In this document: positions 1 through 6,448 of the stretch, in pieces
How positions within the stretch are numbered: position 1 is the stretch's first letter
How the letters are laid out: each line of letters starts with the position of its first letter
Assembly: GCA_964429355.1 (NCBI GenBank)
Contig: CAYSCH010000434.1
Location: 1-7,523 of the forward strand
Source of the DNA: JAAYAY01 sp964429355
GTDB taxonomy: Bacteria > Planctomycetota > Planctomycetia > Pirellulales > Thermoguttaceae
Direction: 5' to 3'
Length of the DNA stretch: 7,523 nucleotides
The notes under the pieces: model-generated
Database searches by the model: none
What the model saw: the letters and a program-made list of their open reading frames with translations, nothing else
Told to the model about the DNA's origin: nothing
Program-made: the position numbers and the translations under genes

Positions 1-2479
1 CATCTGAATCATCGGTGCCCACGTAGTCGGCCACCGCTCGGCCGCGGGCGTCGAACACCGTGCGGCTGATGGTCCCGCCGGGAGTCGTCGACTTGTTCTG
101 CCGGCCCATGGTGTCATAGCCGAACGTCGACTCGTCGAAGTTCGTACCCGAGCTGCCGTCGCCCGAAGTGGGGATGGCGTGATAGGCGCGGGTGGACGTG
201 AGTTGGCCGGCGGTGTTATAGAGACTCACCGACCAGCGGGTGTAGCTCGATTGGGCAAACGTGTCCGAGGCGGCGAGCTTGCCGCTGGTCGAACTGCGGA
301 CGGCCGCGATCGATTCGCTGCGAGTGCCGGTGGCGTTGGTCTTCTGGATCTGCACCGGGTTGACGAGCGTGTAGGTGTAGCCGCCCTGGCCGTCGCTCGT
401 GGCATAGCCTTGGGCGCTGCGGGTTTCGCGGTCGGCCGTCTTGGTGACGGTCCACGAGGCCGTGCGAACGGTCGTGCCGCTCACGTCATGGGCCGGGCCG
501 AGGGTTTGGGTGAGGCGATCGAGATTGTCGTACTCCAGGTCGGTCACCAGGTGCTTGCCGCCATCGGCCGGGGTGGACCAGCCGGTGGGGACAGTGAGCT
601 GGGTGTCGTCGACGTCTTCGATCGACTGGGTCACATTGCCCGAGGCGAGGTCATACTCGCGGTAGGAGATATAGCCCCGCTCGTCCTTGGTCCAGACGAG
701 GCGGCCGGACTCGTCGAAGCGTTCCACCCGCGTGGCCGAGACGCCGGAGCCGTTCTGCCAGGACTCGATCACCGGGAGCGTGGTCGTCCGCTCGCGCATC
801 TGGACGGAGTCGGCATACCAGGTGTAGGCGTAACACGTTTCGATCGGCGAGGAGCCGTCTTCGTTGGGGTAGGCGATCTCCTTGGCTACGGGAAAGACGA
901 CCAGGTCGAACGTGTCGGCGGGACTGCTGGACGAGGAACTCGACTGGCTGCCCGGTAGTTCGACCGTGGCCGAGTGCTGGGTGTACTCGTACTTGCGGAC
1001 GAGGATCTCCGTGCCGTCGCGGCCCTGCTTGATCTTGTCGTACTTCTTGTAGCCCTGGACGGCCGAGCCACCGGTGCCGGTGGTGGTTTGCGTGTAGTAT
1101 TCGTAGGTGTGGACGAGGCCTACGGTGTACTGGCCGCCGGAGGACTTGTAGACGGGCGTGATCGTACTGCTACTTGCCGAGTAGCCGGCCACAGCCGCGG
1201 GAGTGGCGTGGAGGGTGAGGTTGCCCTGGGAGTTGTACTGGTAGAAGTTGATGGTCGACTCGGTGGCAGTGGCCGAATCCTTGACCTCGGAGAGGAGCGT
1301 TTGGCCAAAGAAGTTCGTGTAACTGATCTGGACGACACCGCCGGTATGGGTCTCGGTTGTCTTGAGGACGTAGCTGTTGCGGTTGGTTTCGGTTCCGCTG
1401 CCTTCCGCGTACGCGTAGGCGGTCTCGTCGCCGCTTACCGATCGGCGATTGGTGATGCGGCCCTCGGAGTCGTACTCGTAGTACGTGGTTGCATACTCGG
1501 CCAGCTTGGCGTCGGAGGCCGTGTCGGGGTCGCTGACGGCCGGGTCGGCGATGAGCCGCTGGTAGGCTTCTTCGTCCAGTTCGTATTTGGGCCGGTTCGG
1601 GGCGCCGTTTTCGACCGACTCACCATAGTGCACGGTGAACGTCTGACCGAGGGTGACCCACGCACTTTCCTCATAGACCTGCCGGGTGATCGACTTGATG
1701 CTGTAGAGGGTTTGGAAGTCGTCGGCCGAGAGGCTGGAGCTCGAACCGGAACCGCCGGATTCGAGAGGAATGTCGAGGGTACGGTAGTTGAACAGGGCTC
1801 GTTCGACATTGACCAGTGAGGTTTCCTTGTGGAGAACCGTGACCGACTGGAGGTGCTCGCTCTCATCGGCGCCAACACCGTAGGCAAAGTCGAGGAAACG
1901 ATAGACGGTCTGGCCTTCGTCTTCATACGTGAATTTGAGGCCCTTGATGTGGCCGCCATCGGTGTAGGGATAGGCGTTGGCGTTATTGGGATCGTCACGA
2001 TATGCCGGGTCGTAGACCTCGTAACTGCGTCCGGCGGGGGACGTGTAGCGGACGAAGCGGCCCTTGGGGGCGCCACCGAAACCGGTGAACTGCCAGATTT
2101 CACCGTCGGGGGAAGTAAGGGTCCAACCGTAGGTAAGCTTCCAGCCGTCAGGGCCGACGAAACGGCATTCTCCGGAGTCCCATGTGAACCACATGGGGCA
2201 CTGGGGTGGGATATTGACGATCACGCGGCGCGAGGATTCGGGCTCGTTGGTGTCGGTGATCCACGGCCAGACGGACGTGAGGGTGTTGATGCCGGCACCA
2301 AAGTCGTAATTGGTCGATTGAAAGAGGGGCAGGCTTTTCGTGGAGATCAGGTCTTCGCTCTTGTGGAGGCAGAACGAGACGGGGGAAGCGGTGAGCGGAC
2401 AGGGCCCGGGCAGGTTGCCGCAGCCGCAGTCGCGATGGGTGACACATTGACATCCGCAGGAGTTGCAAGTGGTAGACAT
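1..2479 (-). CDS. Rhs/YD-repeat protein, N-terminal 826 residues (C-terminal part beyond window edge)
   Basis: One open frame runs from ATG at 2479 to base 1 without a stop, giving 826 residues of an unfinished protein. AAAGGA lies 8 nt before the ATG. The first 37 residues hold eight cysteines (C5, 8, 10, 12, 18, 20, 27, 37); no hydrophobic signal peptide or membrane segment is visible. Residues about 50-235 form a Tyr/Trp/Gly-rich beta-type region. YD-like repeats follow: YEYDSEGRI near 334, YQYNSQGNL near 413, ERFDESGRL near 586, EYDNLDRL near 649, LYNTAGQL near 753, GYDTMGR near 787 and VFDARGR near 808. Two Ser-rich linkers lie near 242-251 and 510-519. In this family YD repeats build a hollow beta shell, often enclosing a C-terminal toxin or effector; that end is outside the window, so toxin status is unknown. 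It is the third gene of a probable minus-strand operon with two small Cys-rich proteins. Confidence 0.9.
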   Translation of the reverse strand, partial: MSTTCNSCGCQCVTHRDCGCGNLPGPCPLTASPVSFCLHKSEDLISTKSLPLFQSTNYDFGAGINTLTSVWPWITDTNEPESSRRVIVNIPPQCPMWFTWDSGECRFVGPDGWKLTYGWTLTSPDGEIWQFTGFGGAPKGRFVRYTSPAGRSYEVYDPAYRDDPNNANAYPYTDGGHIKGLKFTYEDEGQTVYRFLDFAYGVGADESEHLQSVTVLHKETSLVNVERALFNYRTLDIPLESGGSGSSSSLSADDFQTLYSIKSITRQVYEESAWVTLGQTFTVHYGESVENGAPNRPKYELDEEAYQRLIADPAVSDPDTASDAKLAEYATTYYEYDSEGRITNRRSVSGDETAYAYAEGSGTETNRNSYVLKTTETHTGGVVQISYTNFFGQTLLSEVKDSATATESTINFYQYNSQGNLTLHATPAAVAGYSASSSTITPVYKSSGGQYTVGLVHTYEYYTQTTTGTGGSAVQGYKKYDKIKQGRDGTEILVRKYEYTQHSATVELPGSQSSSSSSSPADTFDLVVFPVAKEIAYPNEDGSSPIETCYAYTWYADSVQMRERTTTLPVIESWQNGSGVSATRVERFDESGRLVWTKDERGYISYREYDLASGNVTQSIEDVDDTQLTVPTGWSTPADGGKHLVTDLEYDNLDRLTQTLGPAHDVSGTTVRTASWTVTKTADRETRSAQGYATSDGQGGYTYTLVNPVQIQKTNATGTRSESIAAVRSSTSGKLAASDTFAQSSYTRWSVSLYNTAGQLTSTRAYHAIPTSGDGSSGTNFDESTFGYDTMGRQNKSTTPGGTISRTVFDARGRAVADYVGTDDSD

Positions 2480-2487
2480 GGTAGGGA

Positions 2488-2493
2488 TCCTTT
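2488..2493 (-). promoter_or_regulatory. Shine-Dalgarno site of the Rhs gene
   Basis: AAAGGA on the minus strand, 8 nt from the ATG at 2479: the same sequence and spacing as at the preceding gene. Confidence 0.75.
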
Positions 2494-2592
2494 GACTGGA
2501 AATCGTTGACATATGGTTAGTTGTTCGCAGTTTCTTCAATCGCTGGGAGGCAGAATTGTCGATCGCAGGAAGTTCCAGAGGAGCGTCATGGT

Positions 2593-3078
2593 TCACGAAG
2601 AGCCACCCAAGCCTTGTATGGTGACGACTGCAGCGTTGAAACAGCATTTGTTGATATCCCAGTAATCCACACAGTCGCCTCCGCAGCCAAGAGTCATGTT
2701 GTAGCAATCCGTCGGCAAATCAGTGACAAGCCTCGAGTACATCACGCTTTCTCCCGAGGAGTCATCGATGTAGAGTTCGAGGCCGCACTCGTCACTATCA
2801 CCGCCGAGTTCGGCAGGCGGATTCGTCAGCCATACGCTGATCGTCACTGCATGACCCTCCCCGCATGGCCACGGTTCCACATGGCAACTCCAACGTGGGC
2901 ATCGTGAGCCCTCTTCCTCCTCCGGTTCGAGTGTCAGCAGAAAGGTGTTGTTAAAGAAGCCGCATTCGTCGCACCGCTCGGTGTCCACGACTCCTTGGAA
3001 GGTTACTGCCAAGGCTGGCGGGATATCGTCGCAGCAGACGCAGCAGCAACAGCAGGGGGCGGGGTAATTGCATGTCAT
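2593..3078 (-). CDS. small cysteine-rich protein of unknown function (161 aa)
   Basis: ATG at 3078 is preceded by AAAGGA with an 8-nt spacer. The frame stays open upstream to 3408, but that part overlaps the zinc-ribbon gene and lacks a ribosome site, so 3078 is chosen. The product has 19 cysteines in 161 residues: a run at C9-C13 plus C15/C16 right after the start, CxxC at 36-39, C60, C65, C72, C98, C125, C132, C136 and the pair C145/C146. Between them are beta-type stretches (ALAVTFQGV, FLLTLEP, HAVTISVWL, AAVVTIQG), suggesting a small beta-sandwich held by metal or disulfides. No signal peptide or membrane helix is seen. The family is not securely recognised. Its place between the zinc-ribbon gene and the Rhs gene, and the shared Cys-rich N terminus with the Rhs protein, suggest a common function or assembly. 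Function unknown. Confidence 0.78.
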   Translation of the reverse strand: MTCNYPAPCCCCCVCCDDIPPALAVTFQGVVDTERCDECGFFNNTFLLTLEPEEEEGSRCPRWSCHVEPWPCGEGHAVTISVWLTNPPAELGGDSDECGLELYIDDSSGESVMYSRLVTDLPTDCYNMTLGCGGDCVDYWDINKCCFNAAVVTIQGLGGSS

Positions 3079-3086
3079 GGTCGAGT

Positions 3087-3092
3087 TCCTTT
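3087..3092 (-). promoter_or_regulatory. Shine-Dalgarno site of the Cys-rich gene
   Basis: AAAGGA on the minus strand, 8 nt from the ATG at 3078. It decides this start against the open frame further upstream. The surrounding 15 nt match the same region of the Rhs gene at 12 positions. Confidence 0.75.
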
Positions 3093-3191
3093 GGCAAAAA
3101 TGAAGATGGTTGGCTTTGAGGTTGGTTGAGGTGCAGCGGGGGTGTGGTAGGAATTCGGAGGGTTGGAATGTCGACTCCAACGACTCGCAGG

Positions 3192-3581
3192 CTAAAGCCT
3201 GGACTCCAACTGAGCCCATTTGCCCTCCGGGCACTTGAAGGCCCGGCCTTGGGCCTTCAGCGATAGGCGGCAGCCGCATTTCATGCAGCGGTTGTGGCGG
3301 CGATGGTCGCAGGCATCGCAGATTTCGAGTCGCGCGCGGTACTCTTCGGCGGTGACCGTGCGGCAGCCGTCGGCGACGAAATCGGCCAGCGAACGGGCGA
3401 GGTTCCATGCCTGGCGGACCAGCGACGGCGGTTGCCCGGGAGCGGTTGGCGCTGCCATGCCAGACGACGGGTCTGGCGTGTGCGGCGATTGCGTCGTATC
3501 GGACAGGTTGATAATGGGTCCGACGGCGACGCTGGGCGGATGGTGTGACACCTGGTGGAGTGTCGGGGCGGGGTTGTGCAT
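3192..3581 (-). CDS. small protein with C-terminal zinc-ribbon-like Cys cluster (129 aa)
   Basis: First gene of the minus-strand group. ATG at 3581 has AAGGAG 7 nt upstream. In-frame ATGs at 3626 and 3668 would lengthen the protein but have no ribosome site, so 3581 is preferred. Residues 1-52 are Pro/His/Ser/Thr-rich and probably disordered. Residues 53-86 look helical (QAWNLARSLADFVADG). The C terminus has C88-x2-C91-x7-C99-x2-C102-x-C104 and later C117-P, followed by GKW, which fits a zinc-binding ribbon; C73 is extra. From memory, similar short proteins with a CDACxH...CxxCGC...CPxGKW pattern occur beside structural or phage-like genes in planctomycetes and some phages, but I cannot verify this here. 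The partner is unknown. The motif supports a metal-binding, protein- or nucleic-acid-contacting role rather than an enzyme. Confidence 0.85.
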   Translation of the reverse strand: MHNPAPTLHQVSHHPPSVAVGPIINLSDTTQSPHTPDPSSGMAAPTAPGQPPSLVRQAWNLARSLADFVADGCRTVTAEEYRARLEICDACDHRRHNRCMKCGCRLSLKAQGRAFKCPEGKWAQLESRL

Positions 3582-3839
3582 GGAGGTGCTCCTTGCGGTG
3601 ATGGGGATGGTGATAGTTTCTTGCATGGTTACGCTGGTGAAGTGTGAAGGTCGTTCGCGGTTCGCCACGCTAGCCGAGCGCCACGGTTAAACCCGGATTC
3701 AACGATTGGCGATGGATCAACGCGTTTCATTTATGGTTTGCGAGTGATGACGCTGGTCGCACCCGGCTGGAGCGACCCACTGGGTTGCCGAGCCGAAGTG
3801 TTCGTCTGGGCATGAAAGGACTGGTGGGCAACAAAAAAA
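3582..3839. other. upstream region of the minus-strand operon
   Basis: No gene is supported in these roughly 260 nt. The region must hold the promoter of the minus-strand operon if the terminator at 3840-3875 isolates it, but I see no convincing -35/-10 pair. The closest is an A/T-rich CATAAAT on the minus strand near 3730 without a clear -35. A 6-bp inverted repeat, GGTCGC/GCGACC with an 11-nt loop, lies near 3755-3777 and could be a weak hairpin in a leader or an operator. Confidence 0.4.
3589..3594 (-). promoter_or_regulatory. Shine-Dalgarno site deciding the start of the zinc-ribbon gene
   Basis: AAGGAG on the minus strand, 7 nt from the ATG at 3581. The longer in-frame starts at 3626 and 3668 have no purine-rich sequence upstream, so this site fixes the 129-residue version. 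Confidence 0.75.
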
Positions 3840-3875
3840 GCCCGTCGCCGGAAACATGGGGTTCCGGTGACGGGC
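3840..3875 (-). terminator. strong hairpin terminator, potentially bidirectional
   Basis: Arms 3840-3853 and 3862-3875 pair over 14 positions (GCCCGTC with GACGGGC, one G.T, then CCGGAA with TTCCGG) around an 8-nt loop. Seven A residues precede it at 3833-3839, giving a T7 tract on the minus strand, and TCTTTT follows on the plus strand. It can therefore work in both directions. On the minus strand it would stop transcription coming out of the HldE remnant before the zinc-ribbon operon begins. Confidence 0.87.
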
Positions 3876-3985
3876 TCTTTTCAATACCGGGCGGCGAGGC
3901 CCAGCTTGTCTTGATACCCTGTCGGGATCGTCAGGTTGTTACTTGCTACGCCCGCAGTTTATCACGAAGGGCGGGAAATTTTCTA

Positions 3986-4261
3986 CTAATCATTGGGACA
4001 CCCAGACGGATCTTCGTAACTATCTGCGGCTACAAGAGTTGGGGTTTTCGTAAATTTGGCCAGTGGCTGCTCCGATCCGTGCTGCAAGGCGGTGACAATC
4101 GCGGTCGTGGAGACGCCGGGGACCCGGCCGGCAATACGGACCTGGCCGCCATAGGCCTCAACGACCTCGCGGCCCACGACCTCTGCGGCGGTGTAGGTGC
4201 CGCCTTTAACGAGGACGTCGGGACGGATGGTGCGAAGCAACTCGTGCGGCGTATGATGCGG
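3986..4261 (-). pseudogene. hldE: C-terminal remnant of heptose-1-phosphate nucleotidyltransferase (HldE/RfaE2 type)
   Basis: The minus strand encodes TPHELLRTIRPDVLVKGG and then EVVGREVVEAYGG and STTAIV, ending at TAG 3986-3988. This is the hallmark C-terminal part of the nucleotidyltransferase that activates D-glycero-manno-heptose 1-phosphate for lipopolysaccharide heptose synthesis, including the RPDVLVKGG segment. Recognisable similarity starts near 4252. Upstream the frame carries unrelated residues (HTSPHH) and meets TGA at 4295-4297. The nucleotide-binding N-terminal part with its HxGH-type motif is absent in all three frames nearby. A TTG at 4240 could start an 84-residue product, but it would lack the active site. 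The C-terminal 30 or so residues after TTAIV look like a species-specific tail. A broken gene left by deletion or rearrangement is the best reading; a terminator follows about 110 nt downstream. It could belong to a stand-alone RfaE2 or to a bifunctional HldE. Confidence 0.75.
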
Positions 4262-4297
4262 CGAAGTATGCCGGTATCTCGTCGCGGTGCAGACTCA

Positions 4298-4814
4298 TCT
4301 TGCTTGTCGGCAAGGTTTCGCCACGACCGTGCAGGGCTCGCGGCCGCAACAACACCGCCCCTTTTGCCGCTTCCCGAAATCCCCCGCGTGCGGTCGGAAA
4401 AGTCCAGATGTGAGCGGGATTTCCGGATTTCCGTTCGCCCGGGTGTCGCACAAGGTCCTCGGGAAACCTCAAATCCTGTTACAGCCTGTGGACACCACGG
4501 CTTTCTTGGGGGGGAACCGCATTTCTTGTTTTGACAACCGTGGTCAACAGCCTAGATTTGATCGGCAACAATTGCTGAACACTCGCAAGTCCTTTTCCCA
4601 AAACTCGTCTACGCAAGCCTTTTTCGCCATCGTTCCACAATGGCCGTGGGATTCTCGGCCGGGACTACCAGGCTCACCGGGCCTGACTGTCGGATGGATC
4701 TGCCCCCTTGGGGTTTGCGCCGTACCCGAAAAACGGCTGGAATGCTTCGGTTGAGCTTCCACTCGGTACGGCGATGCGACCCTGCAACGCCCTACTCGCG
4801 GGAGCATTTCAACT
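4298..4814. other. non-coding region between divergent units
   Basis: About 517 nt without a credible gene. Open frames on both strands here lack family resemblance, ribosome sites or protein-like composition. The stretch holds an inverted repeat (GAAATCCC 4376-4383 with GGGATTTC 4416-4423), an 8-bp tandem GATTTCCG (4418-4433), a candidate promoter with a palindrome at 4531-4558, and a roughly 250-nt putative leader ahead of the kinase gene. Confidence 0.6.
4531..4558 (+). promoter_or_regulatory. candidate sigma-70-like promoter with overlapping palindrome
   Basis: A perfect TTGACA (-35, 4531-4536) is followed after 16 nt by TAGATT (4553-4558, four of six matches to TATAAT). The 17-nt segment 4531-4547, TTGACAACCGTGGTCAA, is a palindrome apart from one mismatched pair and the centre, so it could be an operator covering the -35 box. 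It points toward the kinase-regulator operon, leaving an untranslated leader of about 250 nt. Prediction only. Confidence 0.4.
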
Positions 4815-6425
4815 ATGGCCAGCTTGACGAACGAAAGCCCAATCCAAACGGACGACCTGCACGACGAGCAACATGCCCCGGTTCGCGATGCCATGGACGT
4901 GCTCGATCAGGAGAACGCCTCGCTGCGGGAACAGAATGCGCTCCTCCGGCGGAAAACCGCCCAACTCGAACGTCTCGACGAGGCAGCCCAGAAGTTTCTC
5001 GACCACGTCTCGCACGAGTTTCGCACTCCCCTGACCGTCGTCAAGGAGTATGCGGCGATCCTGGCCGAGGGACTGGCAGGACCGGTTTCGGCCCGGCAGC
5101 GCGAGTTCCTTGACATCATCGATTCTCGAACCGAGGAAATGGCGCTCCTCGTTGACGATCTTCAGGATACCGTGCGGCTCCGCGCGGGAACCGCGCCCGT
5201 CCACCGGAGAGACTGCACCCTGAGCGACCTGGTGGAACGCATCCGCGCCGCCATCGAGACGAAGGCCGCAAAACGGGGGATCCAGATCGCGATCGACATC
5301 GAGGATGCCTTGCCCCATGTGTTCTGCGATCCCGGCCGGGCCGGCCGGGCACTCAAACGCCTCGTTGCCCTCATCCTCAAGACGTGCAATGACGGCTCCA
5401 GGATCGTGGTCTGGGCGCGCAAGGGTGAGACCCCCAACCAGGTCCTCGTCGGAGTCAGCGACGAGGAACTCGCCGCCTCCCTCGATGATCGCCGGCAGAT
5501 GCTTGAACGTCTGCGGCCGTCAGAACACTGCGCAACTGGAGCCGCCCAGCCCGGCGGCCCCGAAATGGAGATTGTTCGCGAACTCGTGGCGGTCAGCTTC
5601 GGCCAGTTCGGCGTCGCGGGTACTCCGGGCAGGCACGGGACGTTCTGGTTCACCCTTCCTGACACCAACCTCACGGAACTGGCAAGACGTTACCTGGCGA
5701 TCCTCGCCGGCCTCGAAGAAACGACCACCTGCGTCTCCCTGCTCCATGTCCAGGCGACGAGTCTGCCGGACCAGATGTTCCTGGAAGAACTCGACCAGTT
5801 TCTCAACCATCACGCCCGCGGTCACAGTGTCGTGTTCCGCCTGGCCGACGATCGGTGGCTGGCCCTCCTGGAGTGCGGAGCCGATGAGGCCGACCGCACG
5901 GCACGCCGCTGGCCCGTCGACTGGTCCAAGATCACCGGGCCCGCTCCCGGTTCGAGGCTTCCGGCTCTCGAAGTCACTAGCCGTGGCACGTGGCGCATCC
6001 CGGAAGACACCCAACGGCTCGTCGAACAGATCCAGGCCGACGTACCCTCCCCCGCACACGGTAGCGGCGGAGAATCTGTCCTGGTGGTAGAAGACGACCG
6101 CGACTTTGCCGACGGGCTGCACTTCCATCTCCGGGCCGCCGGCTATGCTGCCCAGACCGCACGCGACGCCGAATCCGCCTTGAAAATGGCCTCCCAGTGC
6201 CACCCCAATGCCATCCTGCTCGACAACTCCCTGCCGGGGATGAATGGAATCGAGGCCCTCGATGAACTCAAACGAAACCCCGAAACCCGCGACATTCCGG
6301 TGATCATGGTTTCGGCAAATACGAAACTGCCGCAGACGGCACTCGTCAGAGACGCCGATTTCTATCTTCAAAAGCCCTGTGGATTCGACAAGATCGTGTC
6401 CGCCCTGAGAAATGTCCTGGCCTGA
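4815..6425 (+). CDS. soluble hybrid histidine kinase with degenerate ATPase domain and C-terminal receiver (536 aa)
   Basis: ATG at 4815 has GGGAG about 10 nt upstream. Residues 28-60 form a coiled coil (ENASLREQNALLRRK). Residues 60-125 are a HisKA dimerisation domain with SHEFRTPL; H67 is the expected phospho-accepting histidine. Residues 165-282 follow the layout of a HATPase domain and end in GTFWFTLP, but the Asn box reads RLVALILK with both Asn gone, VSDEELAAS replaces DxGxG, and the GLGL box reads GGPEMEIV. ATP binding is therefore doubtful. Residues about 290-408 resemble a degenerate GGDEF (VVFRLADDRWLALL) without GGDEF residues. Residues 421-536 are a complete receiver: E426/D427/D428, phospho-acceptor D470 in LLDNSLPGMNG, S500 and K520-P. 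No signal peptide or membrane helix is seen, so the protein is probably cytosolic. It stands 23 nt ahead of a response regulator, its likely partner. The start could lie slightly downstream. Confidence 0.93.
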   Translation: MASLTNESPIQTDDLHDEQHAPVRDAMDVLDQENASLREQNALLRRKTAQLERLDEAAQKFLDHVSHEFRTPLTVVKEYAAILAEGLAGPVSARQREFLDIIDSRTEEMALLVDDLQDTVRLRAGTAPVHRRDCTLSDLVERIRAAIETKAAKRGIQIAIDIEDALPHVFCDPGRAGRALKRLVALILKTCNDGSRIVVWARKGETPNQVLVGVSDEELAASLDDRRQMLERLRPSEHCATGAAQPGGPEMEIVRELVAVSFGQFGVAGTPGRHGTFWFTLPDTNLTELARRYLAILAGLEETTTCVSLLHVQATSLPDQMFLEELDQFLNHHARGHSVVFRLADDRWLALLECGADEADRTARRWPVDWSKITGPAPGSRLPALEVTSRGTWRIPEDTQRLVEQIQADVPSPAHGSGGESVLVVEDDRDFADGLHFHLRAAGYAAQTARDAESALKMASQCHPNAILLDNSLPGMNGIEALDELKRNPETRDIPVIMVSANTKLPQTALVRDADFYLQKPCGFDKIVSALRNVLA

Positions 6426-6448
6426 GATTTCCTTTGAGGATTTGACCC

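Noticed and set aside
179..2509. Several long plus-strand open frames (for example 974-1819 and 1829-2509)
   Set aside because: They lie opposite the Rhs gene, have Gly/Val/Arg-rich low-complexity content and no ribosome site. They are mirror frames caused by high GC.
2593..3408. A longer 271-residue version of the Cys-rich protein
   Set aside because: The extra N-terminal part overlaps the zinc-ribbon gene, has no ribosome site, and reads as unrelated sequence. The ATG at 3078 has AAAGGA at ideal spacing.
3582..3668. Upstream starts (3626, 3668) for the zinc-ribbon gene
   Set aside because: Neither is preceded by a Shine-Dalgarno sequence, while 3581 has AAGGAG 7 nt away.
4206..4472. An 88-residue minus-strand frame upstream of the HldE remnant
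   Set aside because: It is out of frame with the remnant, has no family resemblance, and does not supply the missing N-terminal nucleotide-binding motif.
4287..4754. A 155-residue plus-strand frame before the kinase
   Set aside because: Composition is not protein-like, there is no ribosome site, and it crosses the candidate promoter and leader.
4815..6425. Other frames inside the kinase gene on both strands (for example 5305-6090 plus and 5520-6371 minus)
   Set aside because: They are shadows of the well-supported kinase frame, which has recognisable HisKA and receiver motifs.
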